A stretch of DNA of 53,894 nt from Lachnoclostridium sp. UBA3262 (GCA_002362575.1 DEUM01000007.1:1-53894), one strand, 5' to 3'; counted from the first letter of the stretch, positions 1 to 8,510 are shown. Made by a program: numbers and translations. The notes: generated by a model from the letters alone, not told the origin.

Positions 1-31
1 TTTCTCTTATAAAGGCAGGATAAATCTTTTC

Positions 32-805
32 TTATTCATTCACATGATGTCTCTTTCGGTAGTTGCCGGGAGAACAACCTTCATGATTTTTAAATTGCCC
101 GCCAAAATGTTCTACATTATTATAGCCACACTTTTCACTAATCTCTCCTATGTCATAATCTGTCCGTGCCAGCAGCATTTTAGCTCTGTTCATCCGGCTT
201 AGAATAACCTCTGCAATACATGATACATGCGCAAAGTCCTTATATAGTTTTTGCAGTGAACGGGTACTCATATTGACTCGTTTTGCCATTCCATCCAGAC
301 ACCAATCATATTCTGGGTGCGCATAAATATCCGCCCGCAATTTTTCCAGCACATTTTGATACTGCGAGCTTTCCGTCGGATAGGCAAAATCATGAAACCA
401 ATGAAAAATAATCTGCATTAAATTTGAAATACAAAATTCCTCACTTGTTTTATGCCAGTAATTTTCACAGGCCACCATATGCCAGTATATAAGAAAATTG
501 TCATAGTTTTCACAGACAATCGGAATTCCAAATGGCACATATTGATCAACAAACAGCGGTTCATCACAGTCAAACCGAATCCATGAATAAATCAGTTTCC
601 CCTCTTGGGCATAGTAGTGAACCCTTTGTCCTGGCTCAAAAATAATTCCCGTGTGGGGTAAGCAGGGACGCATCTCTCCCTCCACCTCAATATAAGTCGA
701 TGTCTCAAAGAGCATCATTTCATATTCGCCCTCTGCAAAAACCAGATTGTCCACAAAATCCTCTGGCATAATTTCTCGTTCCATTGCATATAAAATCTTG
801 AACAT
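32..805 (-). CDS. AraC-family transcriptional regulator
   Basis: The 257-residue protein has an N-terminal half that looks like a cupin-type ligand-sensing domain (beta-rich, with many Trp/Tyr). The last 95 residues or so form an AraC-type double helix-turn-helix. The second HTH is recognisable in the stretch around 'EISEKCGYNNVEHFGGQFK', which carries the classic G-Y-x-x-x-x-x-F-x-x-x-F-K pattern. Such proteins bind DNA as dimers and usually activate sugar or stress genes in response to a small ligand. The start at 805 follows AGGAAAGGAG. The next gene downstream of its promoter region is the GH43 enzyme on the same strand, ending 157 bp upstream, so control of xylan/arabinan use is plausible but inferred. 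The ligand is unknown. Confidence 0.9.
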   Translation of the reverse strand: MFKILYAMEREIMPEDFVDNLVFAEGEYEMMLFETSTYIEVEGEMRPCLPHTGIIFEPGQRVHYYAQEGKLIYSWIRFDCDEPLFVDQYVPFGIPIVCENYDNFLIYWHMVACENYWHKTSEEFCISNLMQIIFHWFHDFAYPTESSQYQNVLEKLRADIYAHPEYDWCLDGMAKRVNMSTRSLQKLYKDFAHVSCIAEVILSRMNRAKMLLARTDYDIGEISEKCGYNNVEHFGGQFKNHEGCSPGNYRKRHHVNE

Positions 806-901
806 AGGCGTCTCCTTTCCTATGTATTCATACCATTATTTTCTACAAACGAAGATTGCTGTGACAAATTTATCTGCCACAACAATCTCCTAAAACAGGA
901 T

Positions 902-923
902 GATTAGGGGGCTATCCCTAATC
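902..923. repeat. 8-bp inverted repeat between GH43 and araC-like gene
   Basis: GATTAGGG and CCCTAATC are separated by six bases. It lies after the GH43 stop codon (minus strand), so it could stop GH43 transcription, but no run of T follows the stem on either strand. It is recorded as a hairpin of unproven function. Confidence 0.4.
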
Positions 924-962
924 ACCACACATATACTATTCTATCATTAGAAAAAATGGTTT

Positions 963-3455
963 CTATTTCTTAAAACTCCAAGAATCCATCTGCACGCCAC
1001 ATTGTTCAAATACAAAATAAATGGTATGCTTTCCAGTAATCTTTTTACGAAGCTGTGCACTCAGTTCTTTATAAGTATTCAATGAAGTATCACTAAGCTT
1101 CATCACAATTTTCGATGCACCATCCGTGCCGAATTCCACATCCGCTACACCGATATAACCTCCTGGTTTCCCATTATATACCGAATAATTTGTAAGCCAG
1201 TCTTTGTTCGTGTTCGCCTCATTGTTTAATACTGTCCCAACCATATTGGCAATAGCGAATGTCTCCGCCTCCACTGTCGTGTATGGATTAAGAGTCTCAA
1301 TGCTCTGCACACCAGCTACTGACATCGGTGTATCCGCAACGCTTCCATCGTTATTTGTGAAATTATTCTTCTCTCCCAAATTCATTTTGTTAACATAGGA
1401 TGTACGGAAATCTGCCTTTGTTCCTACCTTCATGGTATCTCGTTTTGTATGATAAAATGCATACATCTGACCTTTAAATTCAGTAAAGCAATGGTGGTTA
1501 TTGCCGGTCACACCGCTACCGAAATAATTTCCCGGATTTTTCATCACACAGCCTACATATTTAAATTCACCCATTGGGGAATCGCTTTCCATCACAGCAA
1601 TATTTGCTGCAGGACAATCTGCACGGTCTATGGTTACAGTTTCTCCCTTGTCATTTTTAATAGACCCCGTCCAGTTTGTACAATAGCTGTAATAATATTT
1701 ATCACCAATCTTGTTAATTCCTGAATCCTCAAACATAAATGGTGCATTAATCGATTTGGCTTCCCCAACTACACTTACCATATCATCTCCGAGTTTTACT
1801 ACACGAGCACAGTTCGGGTTACGAATAAAGTCTTCATCCGTACAATTTGACACATCGCCAATACCACCAAAATATAAATAACCGGTTCCGTCATCATCTA
1901 CAAGAACAGCCGGATCAAAAAGCCATCCAATACTTTCTTCCTCGCATCCTGGAATCTCACGGTCAATCAATGCCTTACCGATAGGGTCCGTCCACGGACC
2001 AGTCGGACTATCTGCCGTCAACACACCAATACTGTTTGCACTATTTGCAAAATACAGGAAGAATTTCTCTTTTCCATTTATCTTCTTATGACAGACTGCC
2101 GGCGCCCAAGAGTTGCCAGCCCATTTGGCAGCTCCCTTACTACCCGCAACCGCAATCGTACCATGGTCTGTCCAGTTTGCCATATCTGCAGAAGAATAAC
2201 AATTCAATGTATTAATCTTTGCATAGTTGTTATCTGCATCCGGTCTCTCTGCATACTGCTGAGAATCATTTGTCCCATATACATACACTCTGCCGTTGTA
2301 CTCCATAGCCCACGGATCTGCTGTCAGCCGAGAAGTCATAATCGGATTGCCAACCTTGTCTTTGACAAGACCAGTACTGAGGTCCGGTGTGCTTTCTTCG
2401 TCTGAAGCCGATTTAGCAACACCCTTCACAGTAAATTCATCCAAGTAGAAATCCATAAAATTGTTGCTGTTATAAACGGATTGCCAGTATATAGAAATAT
2501 CGCCAACATGTGCAGGAATCTTAAAAGTCACCTCACATTTTGTCCATTCATCGTTAGGAAGGTCAAATGTCTTAATCCCCTCATACTGAGTTGCAGCAGC
2601 ATCATCACCCTCTGGTGTGTACTGGCAGCTAAGATCTATCTTGCTTGCCTCGCCAGTTGTCTGCTTTGCATAAAAGGAAATCTCATATTTATTTCCTGTT
2701 TCCAGTAATTTCGTAACATTAACCTCAGCACCATTCCAGTCCGCCGTACGGTCTGTTACTTTAATTGCTTTCTCTGTGCCATTTGCACCACCGTCTACTA
2801 CTGCTACCTGAGCGTCTCCACGCTTCGCAATCACACCGGTCTCATCGTCTTCTGCATTGACATCAATAATTACCCCCGGCGTCGGTTCTGGCGTCACTTC
2901 CGTAGTTGGTTTTTTAGGCACTGGTGTTGGTGTAAAGCCAACTCCCCTGACCTCTGCTACCAGATTTTCATCCTTGACCGCATCCGTGTAAACCTTTACC
3001 GCCACCCTATCTGTATTGTTTGTTGGTTTCGGCGTTATCTTCTGCGTTGGCTTCGGAGTTGATTTGTCCGTCGGCTTCGATATCTTTTCATCCATCTTTA
3101 TAACCTTTACCTTGCATTTCAGCTTCAATGTCTTTTTCTTTCCCTTCAGAGTTACCTTAGCTGTCAATATTGTACTCTTTCCAGCTTTCTTTCCTTTCAC
3201 TACTACACTTGTCTTTTTCTTCTTTGATATAGCAGCTATCTTCTTACTCTTAATCGACCATTTTGTCTTTTTTATCTTTTTAGTATTTTTAATTTTGATT
3301 TTCTTTGTTTTTTTGACAGTTACCTTTACACTCTTTACAAGTTTCGGTTTCTTTGCCTTTTTGGCAGCTACACTATCTGCCGGCACCAAAGACACCAGCA
3401 TGGCTACTGCCATTGCAAGCGCAGTTACTTTTGCAAATTTCTTTCTAAAATTCAT
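963..3455 (-). CDS. Secreted modular GH43 glycoside hydrolase (probable arabinofuranosidase/xylosidase)
   Basis: The protein opens with a signal peptide (MNFRKKFAKVTALAMAVAML). A very lysine-rich Ig-like (Big_2-like) domain of about 90 residues follows, then two Pro/Thr linkers, a CBM22/CBM4_9-like domain ending in 'YLDEFTVKG', and a GH43 five-bladed propeller catalytic module. The GH43 signatures are 'ADPWAMEYNGRVYVYG' (catalytic Asp region) and 'FDPAVLVDDDGTGYLYFGG'. The C-terminal region ('TVEAETFAI...' onward) resembles CBM6. Family members release arabinose or xylose from xylan side chains. Two starts are possible. ATG at 3455 lies 14 bases from GGAGG, while an in-frame TTG at 3461 has better spacing; the longer N-terminus up to 3530 has no ribosome site. 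The enzyme pairs functionally with the GH10 xylanase at 14-17.4 kb, which shares the Lys-rich and CBM modules. Confidence 0.9.
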   Translation of the reverse strand: MNFRKKFAKVTALAMAVAMLVSLVPADSVAAKKAKKPKLVKSVKVTVKKTKKIKIKNTKKIKKTKWSIKSKKIAAISKKKKTSVVVKGKKAGKSTILTAKVTLKGKKKTLKLKCKVKVIKMDEKISKPTDKSTPKPTQKITPKPTNNTDRVAVKVYTDAVKDENLVAEVRGVGFTPTPVPKKPTTEVTPEPTPGVIIDVNAEDDETGVIAKRGDAQVAVVDGGANGTEKAIKVTDRTADWNGAEVNVTKLLETGNKYEISFYAKQTTGEASKIDLSCQYTPEGDDAAATQYEGIKTFDLPNDEWTKCEVTFKIPAHVGDISIYWQSVYNSNNFMDFYLDEFTVKGVAKSASDEESTPDLSTGLVKDKVGNPIMTSRLTADPWAMEYNGRVYVYGTNDSQQYAERPDADNNYAKINTLNCYSSADMANWTDHGTIAVAGSKGAAKWAGNSWAPAVCHKKINGKEKFFLYFANSANSIGVLTADSPTGPWTDPIGKALIDREIPGCEEESIGWLFDPAVLVDDDGTGYLYFGGIGDVSNCTDEDFIRNPNCARVVKLGDDMVSVVGEAKSINAPFMFEDSGINKIGDKYYYSYCTNWTGSIKNDKGETVTIDRADCPAANIAVMESDSPMGEFKYVGCVMKNPGNYFGSGVTGNNHHCFTEFKGQMYAFYHTKRDTMKVGTKADFRTSYVNKMNLGEKNNFTNNDGSVADTPMSVAGVQSIETLNPYTTVEAETFAIANMVGTVLNNEANTNKDWLTNYSVYNGKPGGYIGVADVEFGTDGASKIVMKLSDTSLNTYKELSAQLRKKITGKHTIYFVFEQCGVQMDSWSFKK

Positions 3456-3501
3456 TTTCAAAACTCTTACCTCCTTCTTTATTGATAAATACGATATATA
3501 T

Positions 3502-3530
3502 ACTATAACCTTTCCCACAAATAGGAACAA
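3502..3530 (-). promoter_or_regulatory. Putative promoter of the GH43 gene
   Basis: On the minus strand TTGTTC (3525-3530) and TATAGT (3502-3507) are separated by 17 bp. The -35 is weak and the -10 good. The remaining intergenic DNA to 3763 is AT-rich. It holds two GTACAAAG direct repeats around 3578-3607 that could be a regulator site; I see nothing else there. Confidence 0.4.
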
Positions 3531-3763
3531 TGATTTTTATCGTTAAGTATTTGAACTATCTAGCACTCTTTGATAAAAATTCTTTGTACTGCAACTGTAC
3601 TTTGTACAATGAAAATCAACACAAAAAAAGGCAAAAATTTTTAAAAAGCATAAGCGGTTATTGATACCATATGATAAAAATAGCAAAAATGATACAGGAT
3701 AAACCGTAGTCATATATTCTCACTGCTTTAGTATCTTTCCCGCCGTCCTGATATCACAAAATA

Positions 3764-4231
3764 TTAAGCATTTGTCCTTTTATAAAGGCAGAAATAAATT
3801 CCTTTTTCTACTTCCTCCCTGCCGACACACTCAAACAGATCCTTATCTATGGCAGGGAAAAAGGTATCGCCGTCTACCTCTCTTTCCAGCTCGGTCAAAT
3901 ACAGGCAGTCCGCAATCGGCAATGCCTCCTCGTACAGCATCGCCCCGCCACATATAAAAACATCTCTCTCCCCTGCCGCCTGCAGCGCCTCTGGCAGGGA
4001 CGCTGCGGTGTGACAGTTCTCCGCTTCCACCCTCAATGTCTGCGACACCAGATAGGTCATCCTGCCAGAAAGCGGACACCCGATTTCCTCATATGTCCTG
4101 CGTCCCATGATGACGACGTTTCCAAGCGTAAGCTTTTTAAAATGCTCCATATCTGCTGGAATATGCCACGGAATCCGTCCGTCCTTTCCAATTACCCGGT
4201 TTTTTGCGACCGCCGCAATAATCGCAATCAT
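3764..4231 (-). CDS. folA: Dihydrofolate reductase
   Basis: The 155-residue protein has the full DHFR pattern: 'MIAIIAAVAKNRVIGKDG', the 'IPWHIPADMEHFK' folate-binding loop with its acidic residue, 'VVIMGRRTYEEIG' and 'VFICGGAMLYEEALP' for NADPH binding. It reduces dihydrofolate to tetrahydrofolate with NADPH for thymidylate, purine and methionine synthesis. Its ATG overlaps the stop of the upstream membrane protein by four bases, so it is translationally coupled to the last genes of the XRE operon. Linkage of DHFR to an XRE regulator/membrane pair, rather than to thyA, is slightly unusual. There is no sign of truncation. It is equally typical of the chromosomal enzyme and of trimethoprim-tolerant variants; resistance cannot be judged from sequence alone. 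Confidence 0.95.
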   Translation of the reverse strand: MIAIIAAVAKNRVIGKDGRIPWHIPADMEHFKKLTLGNVVIMGRRTYEEIGCPLSGRMTYLVSQTLRVEAENCHTAASLPEALQAAGERDVFICGGAMLYEEALPIADCLYLTELEREVDGDTFFPAIDKDLFECVGREEVEKGIYFCLYKRTNA

Positions 4232-4725
4232 AACGTCCCCTTTTCAAAAATGCGGTAACAAATAGTATAAGAAACTAAAAACAGGCAAAGCATACCGCAC
4301 ATTATTTTTGGAATAATCGGATAAAAAACGCCGCCAATCAGAATCCCGACATACATTACAACAATCAAAATCCATGCTGCCATGCGGAAAGCCTTACTGC
4401 TTATCTCCTGAATCCTCTCGTCACCCAGCTCCAGTCTTGCCTGTTTCAGCTTTTCTTCATCCTCGCAAATCTGCCTGCTTTTTATCAGACGGAGTATGCC
4501 TCCTAAAACCAGTCCGGCACCTACGCCAAGATACAATCCCATAACATAATCATCCAGTGGAATATCAATCCAGTATTCGCCCAGCACGCCAAACGTCCCC
4601 ATAAGTATACCTGCTATGATTATCATGATATAACACTTAAATCTCCGTTTCAGATATTTTTTATATTCCTCATTCGTCTGCGGTATCTCCTCACCTAATA
4701 AATGATTTGCAATTCCTAATCTCAT
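4228..4725 (-). CDS. Small membrane protein of an XRE-linked pair
   Basis: The protein has 165 residues with four hydrophobic segments. Two lie near residues 33-75 (e.g. 'CYIMIIIAGILMGTFGVLG' and 'YLGVGAGLVLGGILRLI') and two near 115-160. A charged cytoplasmic loop 'KSRQICEDEEKLKQARLE' lies between the pairs. I do not recognise a named family beyond the common 'membrane protein downstream of a short XRE regulator' arrangement in Clostridia. It starts four bases before the end of the regulator gene (ATGA overlap) behind GGAGGAAG, and itself overlaps folA. Its function is unknown. A sensor, or a target of the regulator, is inference. Confidence 0.7.
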   Translation of the reverse strand: MRLGIANHLLGEEIPQTNEEYKKYLKRRFKCYIMIIIAGILMGTFGVLGEYWIDIPLDDYVMGLYLGVGAGLVLGGILRLIKSRQICEDEEKLKQARLELGDERIQEISSKAFRMAAWILIVVMYVGILIGGVFYPIIPKIMCGMLCLFLVSYTICYRIFEKGTL

Positions 4726-4931
4726 ATATTTTCTTCCTCCTTATCAAAAATGAATAATTCTTCAATACTTACCTTAAAAAACTGCGCAATCTTGTGTGCC
4801 AGCACCAGAGACGCCTTGTATTTCCCGTTTTCTAAGGAAATAATGGTCTGCCTTGTTACATTTACGGCGTCCGCCAGTTCATTCTGCGTTACTTTTCTCT
4901 CTTTTCTGTATTCTTGTATTTTTGTCAACAA
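4722..4931 (-). CDS. Short XRE-family HTH repressor
   Basis: An HTH_3 domain fills almost the whole protein: 'IQEYRKERKVTQNELADAV' and 'TRQTIISLENGKYKASL' are the two DNA-contacting helices. A frame open to 4967 exists, but it would begin inside the promoter of the gene. The TTG at 4931 (or the next codon, 4928) follows AGGAAGGG at good spacing and gives the usual ~68-residue length of this family, so I choose it. It is the first gene of an operon with a membrane protein and folA. Three operator-like repeats sit on its promoter, which suggests tight autorepression. Confidence 0.85.
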   Translation of the reverse strand: MLTKIQEYRKERKVTQNELADAVNVTRQTIISLENGKYKASLVLAHKIAQFFKVSIEELFIFDKEEENI

Positions 4932-4966
4932 CTGCTCACTTCCCTTCCTAAAAAATTCATTTGTCA

Positions 4967-5030
4967 AGCTCGCTTTACATATTTAGTATAGCTCGCTTTA
5001 CATATTTTGTCAAGTATACTTTACATATTT
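4967..5030 (-). promoter_or_regulatory. Sigma-A promoter overlaid with three 23-bp-spaced operator repeats
   Basis: On the minus strand a perfect TTGACA (5008-5013) and TATACT (4985-4990) are separated by exactly 17 bp. Three direct repeats of the core TTTACATATTT, the first two extended to AGCTCGCTTTACATATTT, begin at 4967, 4990 and 5013. They are therefore spaced by 23 bp. One copy fills the spacer and the others abut the start site and the -35. This is the layout expected for a repressor-blocked promoter, presumably controlled by the XRE protein it drives. Confidence 0.75.
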
Positions 5031-5091
5031 TTTTCTAAATAAAATTTTACCCAGCTAAACATTATTCTTATATATAAATTTCAAATATACC

Positions 5092-5132
5092 TTGACAGGC
5101 GAGGTATGTTATGATTTAATATAACTAACATA
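5092..5132 (+). promoter_or_regulatory. Promoter and PadR-type operator of the padR operon
   Basis: TTGACA (5092-5097) and TTTAAT (5115-5120) have a 17-bp spacer. An inverted repeat TATGTTA (5105-5111) / TAACATA (5126-5132) straddles the -10. ATGT-n-ACAT dyads of this kind are the usual target of PadR regulators, so autorepression is likely. Translation starts at 5158 after AAAGGAG. Confidence 0.65.
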
Positions 5133-5157
5133 ATAAAGTGAAAGGAGCGCACCATTT

Positions 5158-5493
5158 ATGTCAATTGCATCTGACTTAATTCGCGGACACACGGATACAA
5201 TTATTCTTGCACAGTTATCTGCTGCCGACAGCTACGGGTACCAGATTAACAAAACGATTCAGGAAAAAACCAATCAAGAATATGAATTAAAAGAAGCTAC
5301 CCTGTATTCTGCTTTCCGGCGTTTAGAGGACGCAGGATTTATTTGTTCCTACTGGGGAAATGAAAACGTCGGTGCCAGACGGCGCTACTATACTATTACA
5401 CCGGAGGGACGGGAGGAGTATCGGAGAAAAAAAGAAGAATGGGAAAATTCAAAACAGCTTATCGACCTGCTTATTCAGACGGTAGAAAAATAA
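5158..5493 (+). CDS. PadR-family transcriptional regulator
   Basis: The 111 residues make a winged-helix PadR domain. Signatures include 'ILAQLSAADSYGYQINKTI' (helices 1-2), 'ELKEATLYSAFRRLEDAGF' (recognition helix) and 'RRRYYTITPEGREEYRRK' (wing). A C-terminal helix for dimerisation follows. PadR proteins of this size repress their own operon and release DNA on binding lipophilic compounds or after envelope stress. The downstream genes, a permease-prefix/DUF1700-type membrane protein and a DUF4097 beta-repeat protein, are the standard partners of this regulator in Firmicutes, with gaps of only 19 and 16 bp. Confidence 0.92.
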   Translation: MSIASDLIRGHTDTIILAQLSAADSYGYQINKTIQEKTNQEYELKEATLYSAFRRLEDAGFICSYWGNENVGARRRYYTITPEGREEYRRKKEEWENSKQLIDLLIQTVEK

Positions 5494-5512
5494 AGAAAGA
5501 GAGGTTTATTTT

Positions 5513-6175
5513 ATGGAAGACAAATTAAGAGCGTACATGGACCACCTGTTTCGGGAGGTTCCAAATTCAAAAAATGCCATAGAAGTAAAAGAAGAAATTC
5601 TGCAAAATCTGATTGATAAATATCATGATTTACTGGCCGAGGGTAAATCGGAGGAGGCTGCCTATAATATTGCAGTCGCCAGCATTGGCGATGTCAGCGA
5701 ACTGCTGGAATCCCTCAAAAAGGAAGACGCAGATTCCAGCACCGGACAGAATACTTATATGCAGTGGAAGCAAAGGTCAGCGGGCATTACCGCAGTTGCC
5801 GTCATGCTCTATATCTTATGCGTTATCCCTCCGATTATCACGGAATCGCTTCATATCCCGGAATCGATTGGAGCCTGCGGTATGTTTTTGTTCATTGCAG
5901 TGGCTACCGGACTTCTTGTCTATAATTCAATGACAAAGCCGAGCCGGAAAAAGAATGATGACACTATGATGGGGGAATTTAAGGAGTGGAAAAGTAAAAA
6001 TGATGATAAACGGCAGGCAATGAAGGCAATCAAGAGCGCACTCTGGAGCCTGATTACCGTTTTATATTTTATTATCAGTTTTGTAACCGGGGCATGGCAC
6101 ATCTCATGGATTATTTTCCTCATTGGCGCTGCCTGCGACTCCATTATCAAAGCAGTGTTTGACTTAACAAAATAA
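5513..6175 (+). CDS. DUF1700-like (permease prefix domain 1) membrane protein
   Basis: The first ~70 residues are a soluble helical 'permease prefix' domain ('LRAYMDHLFREVPNSKNAIE', 'EEAAYNIAVASIGDVSELLE'). Three or four membrane segments follow, around residues 90-110, 120-140, 175-195 and 197-215. Proteins of this type accompany PadR regulators and DUF4097 proteins and are thought to act at the membrane in stress sensing; the biochemical role is unknown. It sits in the middle of a three-gene operon and follows GAAAGAGAGG. Confidence 0.8.
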   Translation: MEDKLRAYMDHLFREVPNSKNAIEVKEEILQNLIDKYHDLLAEGKSEEAAYNIAVASIGDVSELLESLKKEDADSSTGQNTYMQWKQRSAGITAVAVMLYILCVIPPIITESLHIPESIGACGMFLFIAVATGLLVYNSMTKPSRKKNDDTMMGEFKEWKSKNDDKRQAMKAIKSALWSLITVLYFIISFVTGAWHISWIIFLIGAACDSIIKAVFDLTK

Positions 6176-6191
6176 AGGGAGGTAAACAGAC

Positions 6192-7085
6192 ATGACAAAA
6201 AAAACCAGTGCATGGATTCGGTTAATTGCATTTTCCATTGTGGCATTGATTCTTACCGGCATATTGCTGATCGGGTGTTTTGGCGACGGATTACACTTTG
6301 ACTCTGACTTTTCCTTCGGGTTCTTTACCGGCTCGCATTATTCCAATGCAGACGCGTATACGGTAGGAAGCGGTTCCGTTGCTGCCGATACTCTGACCGA
6401 TATGGAAATCAACTGGACATCCGGGGAGGTTACGATTGTACCATCAGATGGAAAAGAAATTGAAATATCAGAAAATTCTTCCGGTAAATTGAAAGATAAA
6501 GACAAACTCCGCTATCTTTACCAGAATGGAAAATTAACGGTACAATATAGAAAAAGCGCATTTTTCCTTTTTTCAAGCCATCCAGATAAAAAACTGGAGG
6601 TAAAAATACCGCGCAGCCTGATAACGCAATTGTCAAATGTTATCGTTGATAGTGTAAGTGCTGACGTGACACTGTCGGAGCTGACAACAAAAACACTGGA
6701 TATCGAAACGGTAAGTGGAGTTATAAAGAGTACAGGCATTACCGCTTCCCAAAAAGCAGATATCGAAACGGTAAGCGGAGATGTCAATATGGACGGCTCC
6801 TTCGGCGGCATTGACAGTGAAACGGTTTCGGGTAATTGTGAGTATACTTCGAAGACTACTCCCGGAAATGCCGACTTTGAAAGTGTCAGCGGAGATATTC
6901 TTGTAACCCTGCCGCAGGACACCAGCTTTAAGGCAGACTACGATACGGTTTCCGGCGACTTCGTGTGCGATTTTGAGTCAACAAACAAGGACGATTCTGT
7001 CATCCATGGCAGCGGCGAGAATCATTTTGACTTTGAAACCGTCAGTGGTGATATCCGGCTGTCCCCTCTGCCTACTACCAAATGA
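6192..7085 (+). CDS. DUF4097-family beta-strand repeat protein
   Basis: An N-terminal membrane anchor (residues 12-32, 'AFSIVALILTGILLIGCF') is followed by an extracellular beta-repeat region. It contains at least six copies of the 'ETVSGD/N' motif (e.g. 'DIETVSGDVNMDGSF', 'DFESVSGDILVTLP'), typical of the DUF4097/LiaG-like fold. Members sit next to PadR or LiaR-type systems and are linked to envelope stress. The last 64 bp overlap the end of hydE on the other strand. The C-terminus 'FETVSGDIRLSPLP' is still a normal repeat, so this gene appears complete. Confidence 0.85.
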   Translation: MTKKTSAWIRLIAFSIVALILTGILLIGCFGDGLHFDSDFSFGFFTGSHYSNADAYTVGSGSVAADTLTDMEINWTSGEVTIVPSDGKEIEISENSSGKLKDKDKLRYLYQNGKLTVQYRKSAFFLFSSHPDKKLEVKIPRSLITQLSNVIVDSVSADVTLSELTTKTLDIETVSGVIKSTGITASQKADIETVSGDVNMDGSFGGIDSETVSGNCEYTSKTTPGNADFESVSGDILVTLPQDTSFKADYDTVSGDFVCDFESTNKDDSVIHGSGENHFDFETVSGDIRLSPLPTTK

Positions 7086-8092
7086 TAGCCAACGGATTCA
7101 ATACGGGCCCGCAGGCTGTCCGTGCTCTGTGCGGACTCCTCGCCAGTACAGATTTTATTATCATACAGCTCGTACTTTTTTCTCACATGAACAGGAGAAA
7201 GATTAGGCATAACAACATTGGCGCCAGCCAGCAGACCTTTTTCCCGTCCATCGGACTCAATCGTTCCCAGCGCTGTTGTCGCCGGCAACAGCACGCCCGG
7301 GAACATCAACCGCAAAATACTAAGCAGTACAAGCGTCGTTTCAAAGGAGCCATTTTTCTCCTCTGCAAACGGCGTTTCCTGATGTGAGAGAAATGGGCCG
7401 ATTCCTATCATATGAGGCTTTAATTCCTGTAAGAAACGCAAATCTTTAATCAGGCTCTCCACCGTCTGTCCGGGCGAGCCTACCATAAAGCCGGCCCCCA
7501 CCTGATACCCAATATCCCGTAAATCATACAGACATTTTTTTCTTGCAGCCAGACTCATCGACGCCGGATGAAGCTTCTTATAATGCTCCTCATCTGCCGT
7601 TTCATGCCGGAGCAGATATCGGTCGGCGCCTGCCTCATACCAGCACTGATAATCCTCTCTGCACCTCTCCCCGACCGATAATGTAACTGCACAGTCAGGA
7701 AATTCTTTTTTTATCGAGAAAATAATCTCTGCGAGACCATCCTTTGTAAACCGGATATCTTCTCCCCCCTGAAGGACAAAGGTACGGAAACCAAGCTTGT
7801 ATCCCTCCCTTGCACATTCCAATATGTCTTCGGGCGTCAACCGATACCGCTCAGCGTTTTTATTACTCTTTCGGATTCCGCAATAATAGCAGTCATTTTT
7901 ACAATAATTTGTAAATTCAATTAACCCGCGGATGTAAACAACCTTTCCATATTCCCGTTCTCTAACGGCACGCGCCCGGGCAAAAAGCTCCTCCCGCTCA
8001 GTGGCAGTCAGTGTTTCAATTACCCGGGCAAATTCCTTGTCCGTTAGATTTCTTTCTCTCTCCAGTTTTTTGATTATCTCTACATTCTTCAT
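7022..8092 (-). CDS. hydE: [FeFe]-hydrogenase H-cluster maturase HydE (radical SAM)
   Basis: The radical SAM cluster motif 'CKNDCYYCGIRKSN' is near residue 66. The family features 'GFRTFVLQGGEDIRF', 'LSVGERCREDYQCWYEAGAD', 'YLLRHETADEEHYKKLHP' and 'GAGFMVGSPGQTVESL' follow in order. HydE uses S-adenosylmethionine to help make the 2Fe subcluster of [FeFe] hydrogenase; HydF and HydG must be elsewhere. I start at 8092 (GGAGAAACCAATG); longer frames to 8140 have poorer sites and overlap the upstream gene. At 356 residues it matches the family. Its last ~21 codons are antisense to the DUF4097 gene, so the tail after 'RIESVGYHLVVGRGD' may be an extension into neighbouring DNA. Confidence 0.93.
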   Translation of the reverse strand: MKNVEIIKKLERERNLTDKEFARVIETLTATEREELFARARAVREREYGKVVYIRGLIEFTNYCKNDCYYCGIRKSNKNAERYRLTPEDILECAREGYKLGFRTFVLQGGEDIRFTKDGLAEIIFSIKKEFPDCAVTLSVGERCREDYQCWYEAGADRYLLRHETADEEHYKKLHPASMSLAARKKCLYDLRDIGYQVGAGFMVGSPGQTVESLIKDLRFLQELKPHMIGIGPFLSHQETPFAEEKNGSFETTLVLLSILRLMFPGVLLPATTALGTIESDGREKGLLAGANVVMPNLSPVHVRKKYELYDNKICTGEESAQSTDSLRARIESVGYHLVVGRGDSRISPLTVSKSK

Positions 8093-8111
8093 TGGTTTCT
8101 CCATTTCTTTA

Positions 8112-8432
8112 TTAGCAATGCAGCCTCTTTGCACGGTCAAATTTTAACACCTGTTTTCTTCTTACATTATGTCCCACCGTATCACGGTATTCTTCGTTCA
8201 CATAGTGGAGAATCTTCGGCAGCTCCTCCTGTACTCCCGGCACGTCATAATATACCGCTACAACAACATAGTTCATCGGTCCGGTCTGGTATAAATGCAG
8301 CCCGGCAAAATATCCGGCATACTGTTTTTTTAAGTGTCTGTCAATATCCTTTACCAGCTGACAGTACCGCTCCTGCCAGCCGGGATTTACATAGGACATG
8401 CTGACATCATATAAATATTTACTTTCTTCCAT
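8112..8432 (-). CDS. Small hypothetical protein upstream of hydE
   Basis: About 106 residues, soluble, of mixed alpha/beta character ('MEESKYLYDVSMSYVNPGWQ' to 'FDRAKRLHC'). I do not recognise it, and it does not resemble the TM1266-type regulator commonly found beside hydE. It ends 19 bp before the hydE start on the same strand, so co-transcription is likely. ATG at 8432 is preferred; a TTG two codons upstream is closer to GGAG. A role in hydrogenase maturation is only suggested by position. Confidence 0.6.
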   Translation of the reverse strand: MEESKYLYDVSMSYVNPGWQERYCQLVKDIDRHLKKQYAGYFAGLHLYQTGPMNYVVVAVYYDVPGVQEELPKILHYVNEEYRDTVGHNVRRKQVLKFDRAKRLHC

Positions 8433-8510
8433 AGACAAGCTTGCTCCGCAAAATAGATTTCATACTATTATATGCCTTATTTCTTCGACGGTGACGGTTG
8501 TTTGTGCTTG

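Noticed and set aside
3016..3546. Plus-strand frame rich in Phe/Val/Leu opposite the GH43 N-terminus
   Set aside because: It is the antisense of the lysine-rich domain; poly-Lys codons give poly-Phe on the other strand. The same applies to 16671-17447.
4932..4967. Longer N-terminus of the XRE repressor (TTG 4967)
   Set aside because: It would start within a few bases of the predicted transcript start and between operator repeats; TTG 4931 has a ribosome site.
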